Below, in pieces: positions 9,171 through 17,104 of a stretch of 64,000 bases of DNA (its first letter is position 1; each line of letters opens with the position of its first letter). Under the pieces are notes generated by a model. It ran no database searches, was not told the origin of the DNA, and saw nothing but the letters and a program-made list of their open reading frames with translations. The position numbers and the translations under genes are program-made. This DNA comes from RBG-16-49-21 sp040768125 (GTDB taxonomy: Bacteria; Spirochaetota; UBA4802; UBA5550). The stretch spans positions 310,001-374,000 of the forward strand of contig JAXGNG010000001.1 of the NCBI GenBank assembly GCA_040768125.1, in the 5' to 3' direction.

Positions 9171-9204
9171 GCGCACTGCACTTTTGATCATTCATGCAGT
9201 GCGC
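9171..9204. repeat. Perfect 10-bp inverted repeat in the STAS leader
   Basis: GCGCACTGCA (9171-9180) and TGCAGTGCGC (9195-9204) flank a 14-base loop. There is no T-run after it, so it is not a normal terminator. It could be an RNA hairpin in the leader or a protein-binding site. Confidence 0.5.
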
Positions 9205-9300
9205 GCCATCACGGTGCAGTAGTGAAATCCGGTGGCGTGAGTATTTATCGAAACTGCGCCGCCTCGGCATTCCGGCATGCATGATTGATTGTTATCGGGC

Positions 9301-9633
9301 ATGGTGACTATGGAAATACGGCTGCGGACTCGGGGTGAGCACAGGATTGTGGAAGTCGAGGGCGATATCGATTATTTCAGCGTCAGTGAATTGAAGAACA
9401 GCATCTTCTCGCTCATCAACGACAAGGTGCGAAGCATCATCCTGGATCTGAAAGACGTCGAGTACATGGACTCTTCCGGCATCGGGCTGATCGTAACCGC
9501 ATACAAGGTGATGAACGGATACGGGGGCCGAATCGCCCTCCTGCACGTGCAGGAGGATATTCTTGCGCTGCTGAAGCTCGCGACAGTCGACAGCATCATG
9601 AAGATATACGAAAGCGCCAATGACATCACGTGA
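9301..9633 (+). CDS. STAS-domain anti-sigma factor antagonist
   Basis: About 110 residues make a single STAS domain. The phosphorylation loop reads YMDSSGIGL with Ser58 in the position phosphorylated in SpoIIAA/RsbV proteins, and EVEGDIDYFSV is a typical first strand. Such proteins take part in partner switching: a kinase-type anti-sigma factor phosphorylates the serine and a SpoIIE/PP2C phosphatase removes the phosphate. A hybrid protein with such a phosphatase domain follows 171 bases downstream, so it is the obvious partner. No RsbW-type kinase is present nearby. ATG 9301 or 9310 could be the start. Confidence 0.85.
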   Translation: MVTMEIRLRTRGEHRIVEVEGDIDYFSVSELKNSIFSLINDKVRSIILDLKDVEYMDSSGIGLIVTAYKVMNGYGGRIALLHVQEDILALLKLATVDSIMKIYESANDIT

Positions 9634-9804
9634 CCGTGACCTGCCCCGGTGTTCGACGGTCGGGACGCCGCGACGTGTGATACAACCGGCCCGGTTTTCT
9701 TTTTCCTGATTTTTTCTCATGTCGATCGATCATACCCGTGAACAAACAGACATAGCCGAAACGCACGCGGTATCCACTGCACGAAGGCCGGCGGGAAGGT
9801 TCGA

Positions 9805-12567
9805 ATGAAGTTAAAACACAAACTTGCCGTGATGTTCATTTCAATCGTCATTATCGCCGCCCTGCCCCTTTCTGTCTTCATGCTCAGGAAACAGGAACGG
9901 GAAAAGATCGATTCGATCATGGCGCGGGGCTCGGTCTTTTCGGTGATCCTGGCGCGGTCGATCCTCAATATTATCCTCGCCAGCGGCGGGGACGTCGGCA
10001 CCGCACGCATTGACGCTGGCGAAATGATCGACATACTGGAAACCCTGTCGAAAGAAGGTCTTGTGTACGCCGATGCCGTTCTGGTGTCGTCCAGGGAGGA
10101 ATACAACGGTCTCGTTCTCGCGTCGTTCCGGTCCGGCGGCGGGGTCTATCCGGGCAATGAGAGGAACGAACGACTGCCGCCTGGCGAGATCGAGCGACTG
10201 CTTGGAAAACTGGAGAGCCGGGAATATGTCACACCGCGGGACGGAGAGGTGTACTATGAATTTGTCGCCGCCGGACGGCCCGCGGGGAAAAGCCCCCTCT
10301 GTCTCGGAAGGCTCATGTTTTCGAAATCGGTAATACTCGCGCCGTTGCGGCGTCTTCACCGCGTTATCTACGTTGCCACGGCGCTTGCCATTATCCTTGC
10401 CGGCATGCTGGGTCTTGTTTTCAGCCGCTTCATCTCCCGGCCTGTCGGTGAGCTCACTGAAGCGGCCCTCAGGATAGAAGGCGGCGACATGAAAGGTTCG
10501 CTTGCGGTACGTTCGAGCGATGAAATCGGCCACCTTTCACGAACCTTTAACCACATGCAGGCGATCATAAATAACAAGATAGAAGAGCTCGAAAGGACCA
10601 ACCGCCGGCTCGTGCAGGTGGATGCCCTGAAGGACGAATTCCTCGCGAATATATCACGGGAATTGAGAACCCCGATCGCGGGGATCATCGGCATCACCGA
10701 CTCCCTCGTGCGCGGCGCGACGGGGGCGCTGGGAGAAGAAACCCTCCATGACCTCGCGATGATTTCATCGAGCGGGAAGCGTGTCGCGGCGCTCATCAGC
10801 AACATCATGGACTTCTCGAAGCTCAAGCACCATGACATCATACTCGATATCGCCCCCGTGGACATGCACGAGGTGACGGAGTACATGATGGCGATTACCA
10901 GGTCCTTCCGCGGCGACCGGCCCGTCGAAGTGGTGAACCGCATTGACCCGGGGCGGGCCGTGGTGAAGGGAGACGAAGACCGGATCAGGCAGATCATGCT
11001 CAACCTCCTGAGCAACGCGATAAAGTTCACCGAGAGAGGCGTTGTCACGGTATTTGCGCGGGAGACGGGGGATCCCGGAGGGGAGATTGCCGTGACTGTC
11101 GCAGATCAGGGCATCGGTATCGCACCGGAGGACATGGAGCGAATCTTTGAATCGTTTCAACGGATCGAGGGCGCGCCATCCCGGGCCAGGGTCGGAACCG
11201 GCCTCGGCCTTTCGATTACACGGAAGCTGGTGGAACTCCATGGCGGCCGGATATGGGTTGAATCGGAACCCGGTAGGGGTTCGCGATTCACCTTTACCAT
11301 ACCCGGGCACGAGGGTCCCTTCGCTCCCGGCGAGAGCGGCCCTTCGCAATTGACCATGGCGGAGAAAATTGACGCGGGGAAGGAGGTCGTACGGAAGCTA
11401 CAGCGGCAGGACGGCGCCTTGGAGTCGGTGAAGAGACGGATCATGGTGGTCGATGACGAGCCGATGAGCCTTCAGGTGATGATAAACCATCTTGCCCTGG
11501 AGGGCTATTCGGTCTCGACAGCCGGAAGCGGAGACGATCTATTCACGGTCCTTGACAGGGGCGAAATTCCGGATTTGATATTTCTCGATGTGATGCTCCC
11601 CGGCATGTCCGGTTTTGACGTATGTCGCAGGGTGAGGGAACGCTTCTCGCCCCACGAACTGCCGGTAATCATGATCACGACGCGGAACGACCGGGGAGAC
11701 ATCGTGAGCGGGCTCTCCGCTGGCGCCAATGATTATATTTCAAAGCCGGTGAATGTCGACGAAATGCTGGCGCGCGCGAACGGTCTCGTTCTGATGAAGG
11801 AGTCCGCCGGGGTAAGGAGCAAGTACATGGTGATACAGAATGAGCTCGAAATCGCCAGGGAAATACAGAAAGCGATGATCCCCCGCGTGCCTCCCGGCGC
11901 TAAAAATATTGAATTTGCCGTGCGCTATGAGACCTCGACGCATGTCGGAGGCGATTACTATGATTTCCACATGGTCAGTGATACGAAGATCGGCGCCCTC
12001 GTGGCAGATGTCGCGGGCCACGGTGTTCCCGCCGCAATGGTGGCGGCGATGCTCCAGGTCGCCTATAACTTCTACAAGACCGAATTCGACGATCAGTCGA
12101 GCCTGTTTGAAAAAATCAACGCGATCATGACCAACTACCCTCACGGGCTCTACCTCACGGCATGCACCGTGTATATCGACACGGACAAAATGCGGCTTTT
12201 CCATTCCAACGCGGGTCATCGTCCCATCATGATATGGCGGAAGAAGGAAGGACGGCTTGTCTGGGACAAGGTATACGATCGTCCCATCGGTATTTTCCCC
12301 GATTCACGCTATTCCATCAACGAGATCGATATTTCGGTAGGTGACAGGGTATTCCTCTACACCGACGGCATCATCGAGGCGCGCAACGGTGACAGGGAGA
12401 TGTTCGGAGAGGAACGCCTGGGGGACTGCGTCAGGGACGGCAGGGAACTTAACTGCAATGACCTCGCGGACAGGATGATCGCCGCGGTCAGGGAGTGGGC
12501 GGGACTGCGGGATGGCGAGTCCATGGCGGATGACATCACCCTCCTTGTGATGGATGTCGTTTCCTGA
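9805..12567 (+). CDS. Hybrid sensor: HAMP, degenerate histidine kinase, receiver, SpoIIE phosphatase
   Basis: The product has 920 residues. The order is: membrane segment (8-27), periplasmic sensor (about 30-185), second membrane segment (about 190-212), HAMP (to about 265), HisKA-like helix, HATPase (N-box LNLLSNAIKF, GTGLGLSI), receiver domain (about 547-660, acceptor Asp595 in FLDVMLPG) and a C-terminal PP2C/SpoIIE phosphatase (GGDYYD with Asp717, DVAGHG with Asp735). The H-box reads NISRELRTP, so the phospho-accepting His is Arg285, while the ATPase motifs remain intact. The receiver is probably phosphorylated by another kinase and gates the phosphatase, whose likely substrate is the STAS protein upstream. 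Confidence 0.88.
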   Translation: MKLKHKLAVMFISIVIIAALPLSVFMLRKQEREKIDSIMARGSVFSVILARSILNIILASGGDVGTARIDAGEMIDILETLSKEGLVYADAVLVSSREEYNGLVLASFRSGGGVYPGNERNERLPPGEIERLLGKLESREYVTPRDGEVYYEFVAAGRPAGKSPLCLGRLMFSKSVILAPLRRLHRVIYVATALAIILAGMLGLVFSRFISRPVGELTEAALRIEGGDMKGSLAVRSSDEIGHLSRTFNHMQAIINNKIEELERTNRRLVQVDALKDEFLANISRELRTPIAGIIGITDSLVRGATGALGEETLHDLAMISSSGKRVAALISNIMDFSKLKHHDIILDIAPVDMHEVTEYMMAITRSFRGDRPVEVVNRIDPGRAVVKGDEDRIRQIMLNLLSNAIKFTERGVVTVFARETGDPGGEIAVTVADQGIGIAPEDMERIFESFQRIEGAPSRARVGTGLGLSITRKLVELHGGRIWVESEPGRGSRFTFTIPGHEGPFAPGESGPSQLTMAEKIDAGKEVVRKLQRQDGALESVKRRIMVVDDEPMSLQVMINHLALEGYSVSTAGSGDDLFTVLDRGEIPDLIFLDVMLPGMSGFDVCRRVRERFSPHELPVIMITTRNDRGDIVSGLSAGANDYISKPVNVDEMLARANGLVLMKESAGVRSKYMVIQNELEIAREIQKAMIPRVPPGAKNIEFAVRYETSTHVGGDYYDFHMVSDTKIGALVADVAGHGVPAAMVAAMLQVAYNFYKTEFDDQSSLFEKINAIMTNYPHGLYLTACTVYIDTDKMRLFHSNAGHRPIMIWRKKEGRLVWDKVYDRPIGIFPDSRYSINEIDISVGDRVFLYTDGIIEARNGDREMFGEERLGDCVRDGRELNCNDLADRMIAAVREWAGLRDGESMADDITLLVMDVVS

Positions 12568-12589
12568 CGGCAGCGATACCGAAGGCCGT

Positions 12590-13990
12590 TCAGGATACCG
12601 CGACGGGGAATCGTATGGTAAAGCGGGTCCCCGTACTGTCTGACTGGATGTCCACACCGGCGCTGTGATCCTTTATGATCCTGCTGGATATGGAGAGGCC
12701 GATACCCGTGCCATGGTCACGCTTCTTCGTGGTGAAGAAGGGGGACCATATTTTATGCATCACCGTGTCGGATATTCCGCTCCCGTTGTCGGCGATGACC
12801 ATCGACACGGCCCCGTCTGAATAAAATGTGGATATGCGTATCGTCCCGGATTCCCCGCGCGATTCAAAGCCCTTTTCCAGAATGGCGTCCTTTGCATTGA
12901 GCACGATATTGACGATCAACTGTTCGAGGGATATCCTGTCGCCGAATATCTTCGGTACTGTTTCGTCGAGAACGAAGATCAGGTCGATTGAGTTCTTCTT
13001 GAGCTGGAGGTTGATCAGGTCGATGGCCTCGAGAATGACCCTGTTCAGGTCGACCAATCTTTTTTCCGTGCTTTTCTTTTTTGAAAAATTCCGTATGTGA
13101 TCGATGATGTTCGTGGACTTGTCGACCAGGGTGCAGATCTTCATAAGCTCGGAAACCGCCTGGAGGTTTTCGAACTCCTCCATGTTGATGTCGTCGATCA
13201 TGTTCTGGGCGATTCCCTTGATGCCAGTCAGGGGCTGGGCGAGTTCGTGGGCGATGCCCGTGGTGAGCTCAGCGAGGCTCGCGTGACGGGCCATCTGGTA
13301 CAGTTCGAGGTCCTTTCCAAGGATAATGCGCCGGCACGACTCGATGCTTCCGTTGAGGCGGGCGATGCGGTGGTTGAGGGCATTGTTCAGCTCGTTGACA
13401 CCGTTGAAATGCACCAGGAGCCCCGAGATCCTGTTCCTGAGGCCGTAACCGAGAAGTATCGAGAGAATCACGCTCATTGCTCCCGAGGAATAGATGTAGT
13501 GAAGGGGCCCGAGCATGAAGAAGGCGGCGGACACGTACAGGGCCACTCCGAGGATCGAAACCATCAGGAGGATGGTCGGTGGGTCCTTCCATGCGGGGGA
13601 CACCGTGTAGATCATTGAAACATAGAGCGCAAGATGGAGGAGGAGAAGGACGGCCCCGCTTCGTTCGGGGAAGAGAAGACAGAGCGCCAGGGAAAGAACG
13701 GAAAGCAGGGCAACGGGAATCGTCGCGTCTCTGCCGAAATGGGCGTAGTGGTGACGAACCATCAGCGAGGAGGTAATGGGATAGACCGAGAGGCCGATTA
13801 CCGTGAGAAGGTGAAAGCCGGATATCTCGGTTGCGGAGAAATGGGCGAGGAAGTAAGGAATCCCGGCAAGAATAATCATGGATGAATTGAGCACGATTCG
13901 CTTGGAGAGGGCGATGAAAAAAAACATCAATCCAAGCGCGGCAAGGATGAGCATGGAATAAAACAGGAAATGGAACGCCGCGGAATGCAC
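12590..13990 (-). CDS. Membrane histidine kinase with multi-pass N-terminal sensor
   Basis: Six or seven hydrophobic segments fill residues 1-182, followed by a short coiled coil and a HisKA domain with an intact phospho-acceptor (His248 in GIAHELAQPLTG). The HATPase domain has N-box VNIVLNAKDA and G-boxes DNGSGIS and GTGIGLSI. There is no receiver domain and no adjacent response regulator. It converges on the hybrid phosphatase gene with only 22 bases between them, so it is a natural candidate to phosphorylate that protein's receiver; this is an inference from position. The first standard start is GTG 13990, but coding potential continues upstream in the same frame to about 14044. Confidence 0.88.
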   Translation of the reverse strand: MHSAAFHFLFYSMLILAALGLMFFFIALSKRIVLNSSMIILAGIPYFLAHFSATEISGFHLLTVIGLSVYPITSSLMVRHHYAHFGRDATIPVALLSVLSLALCLLFPERSGAVLLLLHLALYVSMIYTVSPAWKDPPTILLMVSILGVALYVSAAFFMLGPLHYIYSSGAMSVILSILLGYGLRNRISGLLVHFNGVNELNNALNHRIARLNGSIESCRRIILGKDLELYQMARHASLAELTTGIAHELAQPLTGIKGIAQNMIDDINMEEFENLQAVSELMKICTLVDKSTNIIDHIRNFSKKKSTEKRLVDLNRVILEAIDLINLQLKKNSIDLIFVLDETVPKIFGDRISLEQLIVNIVLNAKDAILEKGFESRGESGTIRISTFYSDGAVSMVIADNGSGISDTVMHKIWSPFFTTKKRDHGTGIGLSISSRIIKDHSAGVDIQSDSTGTRFTIRFPVAVS

Positions 13991-14043
13991 AACATTCGGG
14001 TCGATTGTGGTTATGATGTGGGACCAGATCGGTGATGAAATCA

Positions 14044-14057
14044 GCTCATCCTCCCCC
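14044..14057 (-). promoter_or_regulatory. Strong ribosome site in front of a CTG codon
   Basis: On the minus strand GGGGGAGG (14050-14057) lies five bases before CTG 14044, which is in frame with the histidine kinase. The in-frame extension (LISSPIWSHIITTIDPNVV) contains no ATG, GTG or TTG before GTG 13990, which itself has no ribosome site. This suggests a rare CTG start. Confidence 0.35.
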
Positions 14058-14061
14058 GGGG

Positions 14062-14081
14062 TCGGCGGGGCAGCCCGCCGA
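14062..14081 (-). repeat. 8-bp hairpin just upstream of the kinase ribosome site
   Basis: TCGGCGGG (14062-14069) and CCCGCCGA (14074-14081) pair perfectly around a four-base loop, ending four bases from the GGGGGAGG site. In the leader mRNA it could modulate translation of the histidine kinase. Confidence 0.4.
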
Positions 14082-14120
14082 AGATCCTTGATAAAAATAT
14101 GAGCGCTCCCGCAACTTCAT

Positions 14121-14149
14121 TTGACAGGGGAGCATGAAAAAACTACCAT
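14121..14149 (+). promoter_or_regulatory. Sigma70-type promoter for ychF
   Basis: Consensus TTGACA (14121-14126) is followed after 17 bases by TACCAT (14144-14149), about 70 bases before the ychF start. Confidence 0.65.
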
Positions 14150-14218
14150 GTCAATGGTATTTCACCCTTCCGTGGCACTCCTCCGGCTTCACCGCCGGGA
14201 GGGTCCCGAGGAGCCGGA

Positions 14219-15304
14219 ATGGGATTCAGATGCGGCATAATCGGCCTTCCCAACGTGGGTAAATCAACCATCTTCAACGCCCTCTCAGGCGCGGGGGCCC
14301 AGATGGCGAACTACCCATTCTGCACCATTGAACCGAACAGGGGAGTTGTCCCCGTACCCGATGAACGCCTGGAAAAGATCGCGGAGCTGCTCCACCGGGA
14401 GAACCCGATACCGACGCGGATTGAATTCATCGACGTGGCGGGACTCGTGGCGGGGGCCTCGAAAGGAGAGGGACTGGGCAACAGGTTCCTGGGCCATATA
14501 CGGAATGTCGATGCCCTGATCCACGTCGTTCGGTGTTTTTCCGATGAAAACGTGGTGCACATTCCTGGCGATCCGGATCCGGTGCGCGACATTGGAATAA
14601 TACACACGGAGCTCGTTCTTGCGGACATTGAGGTTCTTGACCGTGGCCGCGAAAAGGAAATGAAACTCGCGCGGAGCGGGGATAAAAAGTCCGCGGCAAG
14701 GGCGGAGACGATCGGACGAATCGTCGAAGCCCTTGACCGGGGTGATGCCCTTGCGTCTATTTCCATGGACGGTGAGGAGCGGGAGGTCGTTTCGGAGTTC
14801 GGCGTCATTACGGACAAGCCGGTCATCTACGTGGCGAACATCGACGAGGATGGGAGCTCCCCAGGGGCACGCGCCGCCGCGGCGGAGTACGCCGGGACCC
14901 ACGGGGCGGGGTATATCGAGATCGTCGGGAGGCTCGAGGAAGAGATAGCAAGGCTTCCCGATGATGAAAAGCGGGAGTACCTGGAGGCCATGGGCCTTCA
15001 GGTGTCCGGGCTTGATCGGCTGATACGGGCGGCGTACGATGTGCTGGACCTGATAACCTACTACACGGCGGCAACGGATCTCCAGGCATGGACGCTCATG
15101 AAGGGAACGGCGGCAGCCCCCGCTGCGGGGAAAATCCATACCGACTTTGAAAGAGGTTTCATCCGCGCAGAGGTATACCGCTATGAGGATCTCGTCGCTC
15201 TCGGGTCGGAGAAGGCGGTAAGGGAACAGGGGCTTCTCCGTTCCGAGGGCAGGGATTACCTTGTGTGTGACGGGGATATAATACGGTTCTTGTTCAACGT
15301 ATGA
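14219..15304 (+). CDS. ychF: Redox-regulated ATPase/GTPase YchF (Obg family)
   Basis: The product has 361 residues, the normal length. It opens with GIIGLPNVGKSTIFNALS (P-loop) and NYPFCTIEPN, both diagnostic of YchF. The helical insertion and C-terminal TGS-like domain follow, and it ends in DGDIIRFLFNV, like the family. YchF is a cytoplasmic P-loop NTPase that prefers ATP, binds ribosomes and influences oxidative-stress responses. GAGGAG precedes the ATG. It has its own consensus promoter upstream and is not tightly linked to the next gene (128 bases). Confidence 0.95.
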   Translation: MGFRCGIIGLPNVGKSTIFNALSGAGAQMANYPFCTIEPNRGVVPVPDERLEKIAELLHRENPIPTRIEFIDVAGLVAGASKGEGLGNRFLGHIRNVDALIHVVRCFSDENVVHIPGDPDPVRDIGIIHTELVLADIEVLDRGREKEMKLARSGDKKSAARAETIGRIVEALDRGDALASISMDGEEREVVSEFGVITDKPVIYVANIDEDGSSPGARAAAAEYAGTHGAGYIEIVGRLEEEIARLPDDEKREYLEAMGLQVSGLDRLIRAAYDVLDLITYYTAATDLQAWTLMKGTAAAPAAGKIHTDFERGFIRAEVYRYEDLVALGSEKAVREQGLLRSEGRDYLVCDGDIIRFLFNV

Positions 15305-15432
15305 CGACGGCACGTTGTCCGGTATCGGCGCGTTGACGAATAAGGTTTTCCGCGGTGAAGGATAACGGACAGGCGTTGCGCGCAAACGATTGAACCCCGG
15401 GAGAATCATGTGGGGATACAAGGAAGGCGATC

Positions 15433-16197
15433 ATGACTGAATACCAGGTATACCACGTCGTGCTCTATTCTTTTTTCGGCGTTGCCGCGGCAACCTTTGT
15501 GTCACTGCTTTTCATCACCGCGCCATATGGACGACACGCAAAGAAGGGATGGGGGCCCCTGGTGCCGAACAAGGCTGCCTGGGTCATCATGGAGGCGCCC
15601 GCGTCCCTTCTCTTCCTGCTCTATTTTCTGATCGGAGGAAGGGAGATCACTGCGGCCCTCGTGGCGTTTCAGATCGTATGGCAGGTCCACTATTTTCACC
15701 GGTCCTTCATCTTCCCCTTCATGCTGAAAAGCGACGAGACCGTCGCGCTTTCCATCATCATCTTCGGCATGATCTTCAACTCGATAAACACCTATATCCA
15801 GGGCCGGTGGGTCTACAGCCTTTCGCCGGAGTCCCTCTACACCGACGCATGGCTCGCGGATCCCAGGTTTATCATCGGCGTGGCGATCTTCGCGGCGGGT
15901 TTCTTCATCAACAAGCAGTCGGACGGAATCACCAGGAAGCTCTGGGACCCGGAAAGCCCCGGTTACAAAATTCCCCGCGGGGGTCTGTTCCGGTATGTGT
16001 CATGCCCGAACTATCTCGGCGAGATAATTACCTGGATCGGGTGGGCCGTGATGACCTGGTCCATAGCGGGGGTCTTTTTCGTCGTGTGGACCGCGGCGAA
16101 TCTGGTGCCCCGGGCCCTGACGAACCATCGCTGGTACCTCGCGACCTTTCCGGAATATCCGAAGGAGCGCAGGGCGATTTTTCCCTTTATCCTCTAG
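15433..16197 (+). CDS. 3-oxo-5-alpha-steroid 4-dehydrogenase family membrane enzyme
   Basis: The product has 254 residues with about six membrane segments. The C-terminal signature, beginning KIPRGGLFRYVSCPNYLGEI, then a WAVMTWS stretch and PRALTNHRWYLATFPEYP, is characteristic of the steroid 5-alpha-reductase family and especially of the eukaryotic SRD5A1/2 type. The conserved Glu, Asn, His and Tyr thought to bind NADPH and the enone are retained. Known members reduce the delta-4 double bond of 3-oxosteroids or related lipids with NADPH. No other sterol or hopanoid genes are nearby, so the true substrate is open. Confidence 0.85.
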   Translation: MTEYQVYHVVLYSFFGVAAATFVSLLFITAPYGRHAKKGWGPLVPNKAAWVIMEAPASLLFLLYFLIGGREITAALVAFQIVWQVHYFHRSFIFPFMLKSDETVALSIIIFGMIFNSINTYIQGRWVYSLSPESLYTDAWLADPRFIIGVAIFAAGFFINKQSDGITRKLWDPESPGYKIPRGGLFRYVSCPNYLGEIITWIGWAVMTWSIAGVFFVVWTAANLVPRALTNHRWYLATFPEYPKERRAIFPFIL

Positions 16198-16354
16198 CAG
16201 TTTTCTGTAAACTACATCCATGGAGTTTTTCAGGGCTGGTTGTGCGAAGTGAATAAGGGGCAAACGCTTTTGTTAAATAACTAGACTAGTAAAATGAAGC
16301 GTGTGCCGCAAAACCTCATCTTTTTCTCGGCTCTCGCTCTCCTGCGGCCCTGCC

Positions 16355-16876
16355 CTACCCGTCATGCGCAGGGGGCGCGACAACGAGGGTTTGCAGGTCC
16401 TTTCTCGAACCGCGGGGCGTTTCCGCGGGGAAGCCCAGGGCTATGAGGGCCATCAATTCAAGGTCGTTTCCCGCGCCGAGAACTCCGGCGGCCTCCTCCT
16501 TCCTGTTGAGGATTTCCCCGAGCCATACCGCGCCAAGGCCAAGGGCGTGTGCCGCCAGAAGCATGTTCTGGATGGAGGCCCCGATGGCCATGGCGTCCTT
16601 GTCGCGATCGTACCCTTCGGGATGATGATAGAACACTGCGATACAGGCGGCGCATTCGCGTACGATGCGGGCGTATTTCGTCAGCGCCGCGAGGCGCTCC
16701 CTGGTACCGAGCGCGTCGACTACCATGAATCTCCAGGGCTGGTTGTTCAGGCCCGAGGGGGCCCATCGGCCGGCCTCGAGGATCAGGCTGATCGATTCGG
16801 CGTTGATATCTTCACCCGTGAATTTCCGTATCGATCGCCGTGAGGCAATGGCATGCAGCACTTCATTGTTTTTCAT
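16355..16876 (-). CDS. Nitroreductase-family FMN oxidoreductase
   Basis: The product has 173 residues from ATG 16876 (GTG 16888 would add four). It is a compact nitroreductase fold: N-terminal ASRRSIRKFTGEDI binds FMN phosphate, APSGLNNQPWRF is the classic FMN/substrate loop, and IGASIQNMLLAAHALGLGAVWLG and a C-terminal ALGFPAE complete the pattern. Members are homodimeric NAD(P)H-dependent flavoenzymes that reduce nitro compounds, quinones or flavins. It stands alone, converging on the steroid-reductase gene. Confidence 0.92.
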   Translation of the reverse strand: MKNNEVLHAIASRRSIRKFTGEDINAESISLILEAGRWAPSGLNNQPWRFMVVDALGTRERLAALTKYARIVRECAACIAVFYHHPEGYDRDKDAMAIGASIQNMLLAAHALGLGAVWLGEILNRKEEAAGVLGAGNDLELMALIALGFPAETPRGSRKDLQTLVVAPPAHDG

Positions 16877-17104
16877 GGGAACCACCACTCATTGTTCGTT
16901 GGCCCAGTACTACCGGTCAACGAAGACGGATCAAGCGGAATTTTACCCATATGGGGTAGGAAAGATTCATCGTGGAGTGGCAAGTGTAAAAATGTGGTTG
17001 ATTTCGGTCGCGGAATGGGTTATCCGGGGTAGTGCATCCATTACCGGGCTTTTCCCGACAGATCAGTATTCACGCGGGGACGGGCCGGCTCATAAAGGGA
17101 GGCC

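Noticed and set aside
9676..9705. Possible terminator after the STAS gene (AACCGGCCCGGTT followed by T-rich sequence)
   Set aside because: With a realistic loop only four base pairs remain, too few for an intrinsic terminator.
16293..16445. Plus-strand frame starting MKRVPQNLIFFSALALL, looking like a signal peptide
   Set aside because: Most of it runs antisense through the well-supported nitroreductase gene, there is no ribosome site, and the rest is low-complexity Arg/Gly/Pro sequence typical of a shadow frame.
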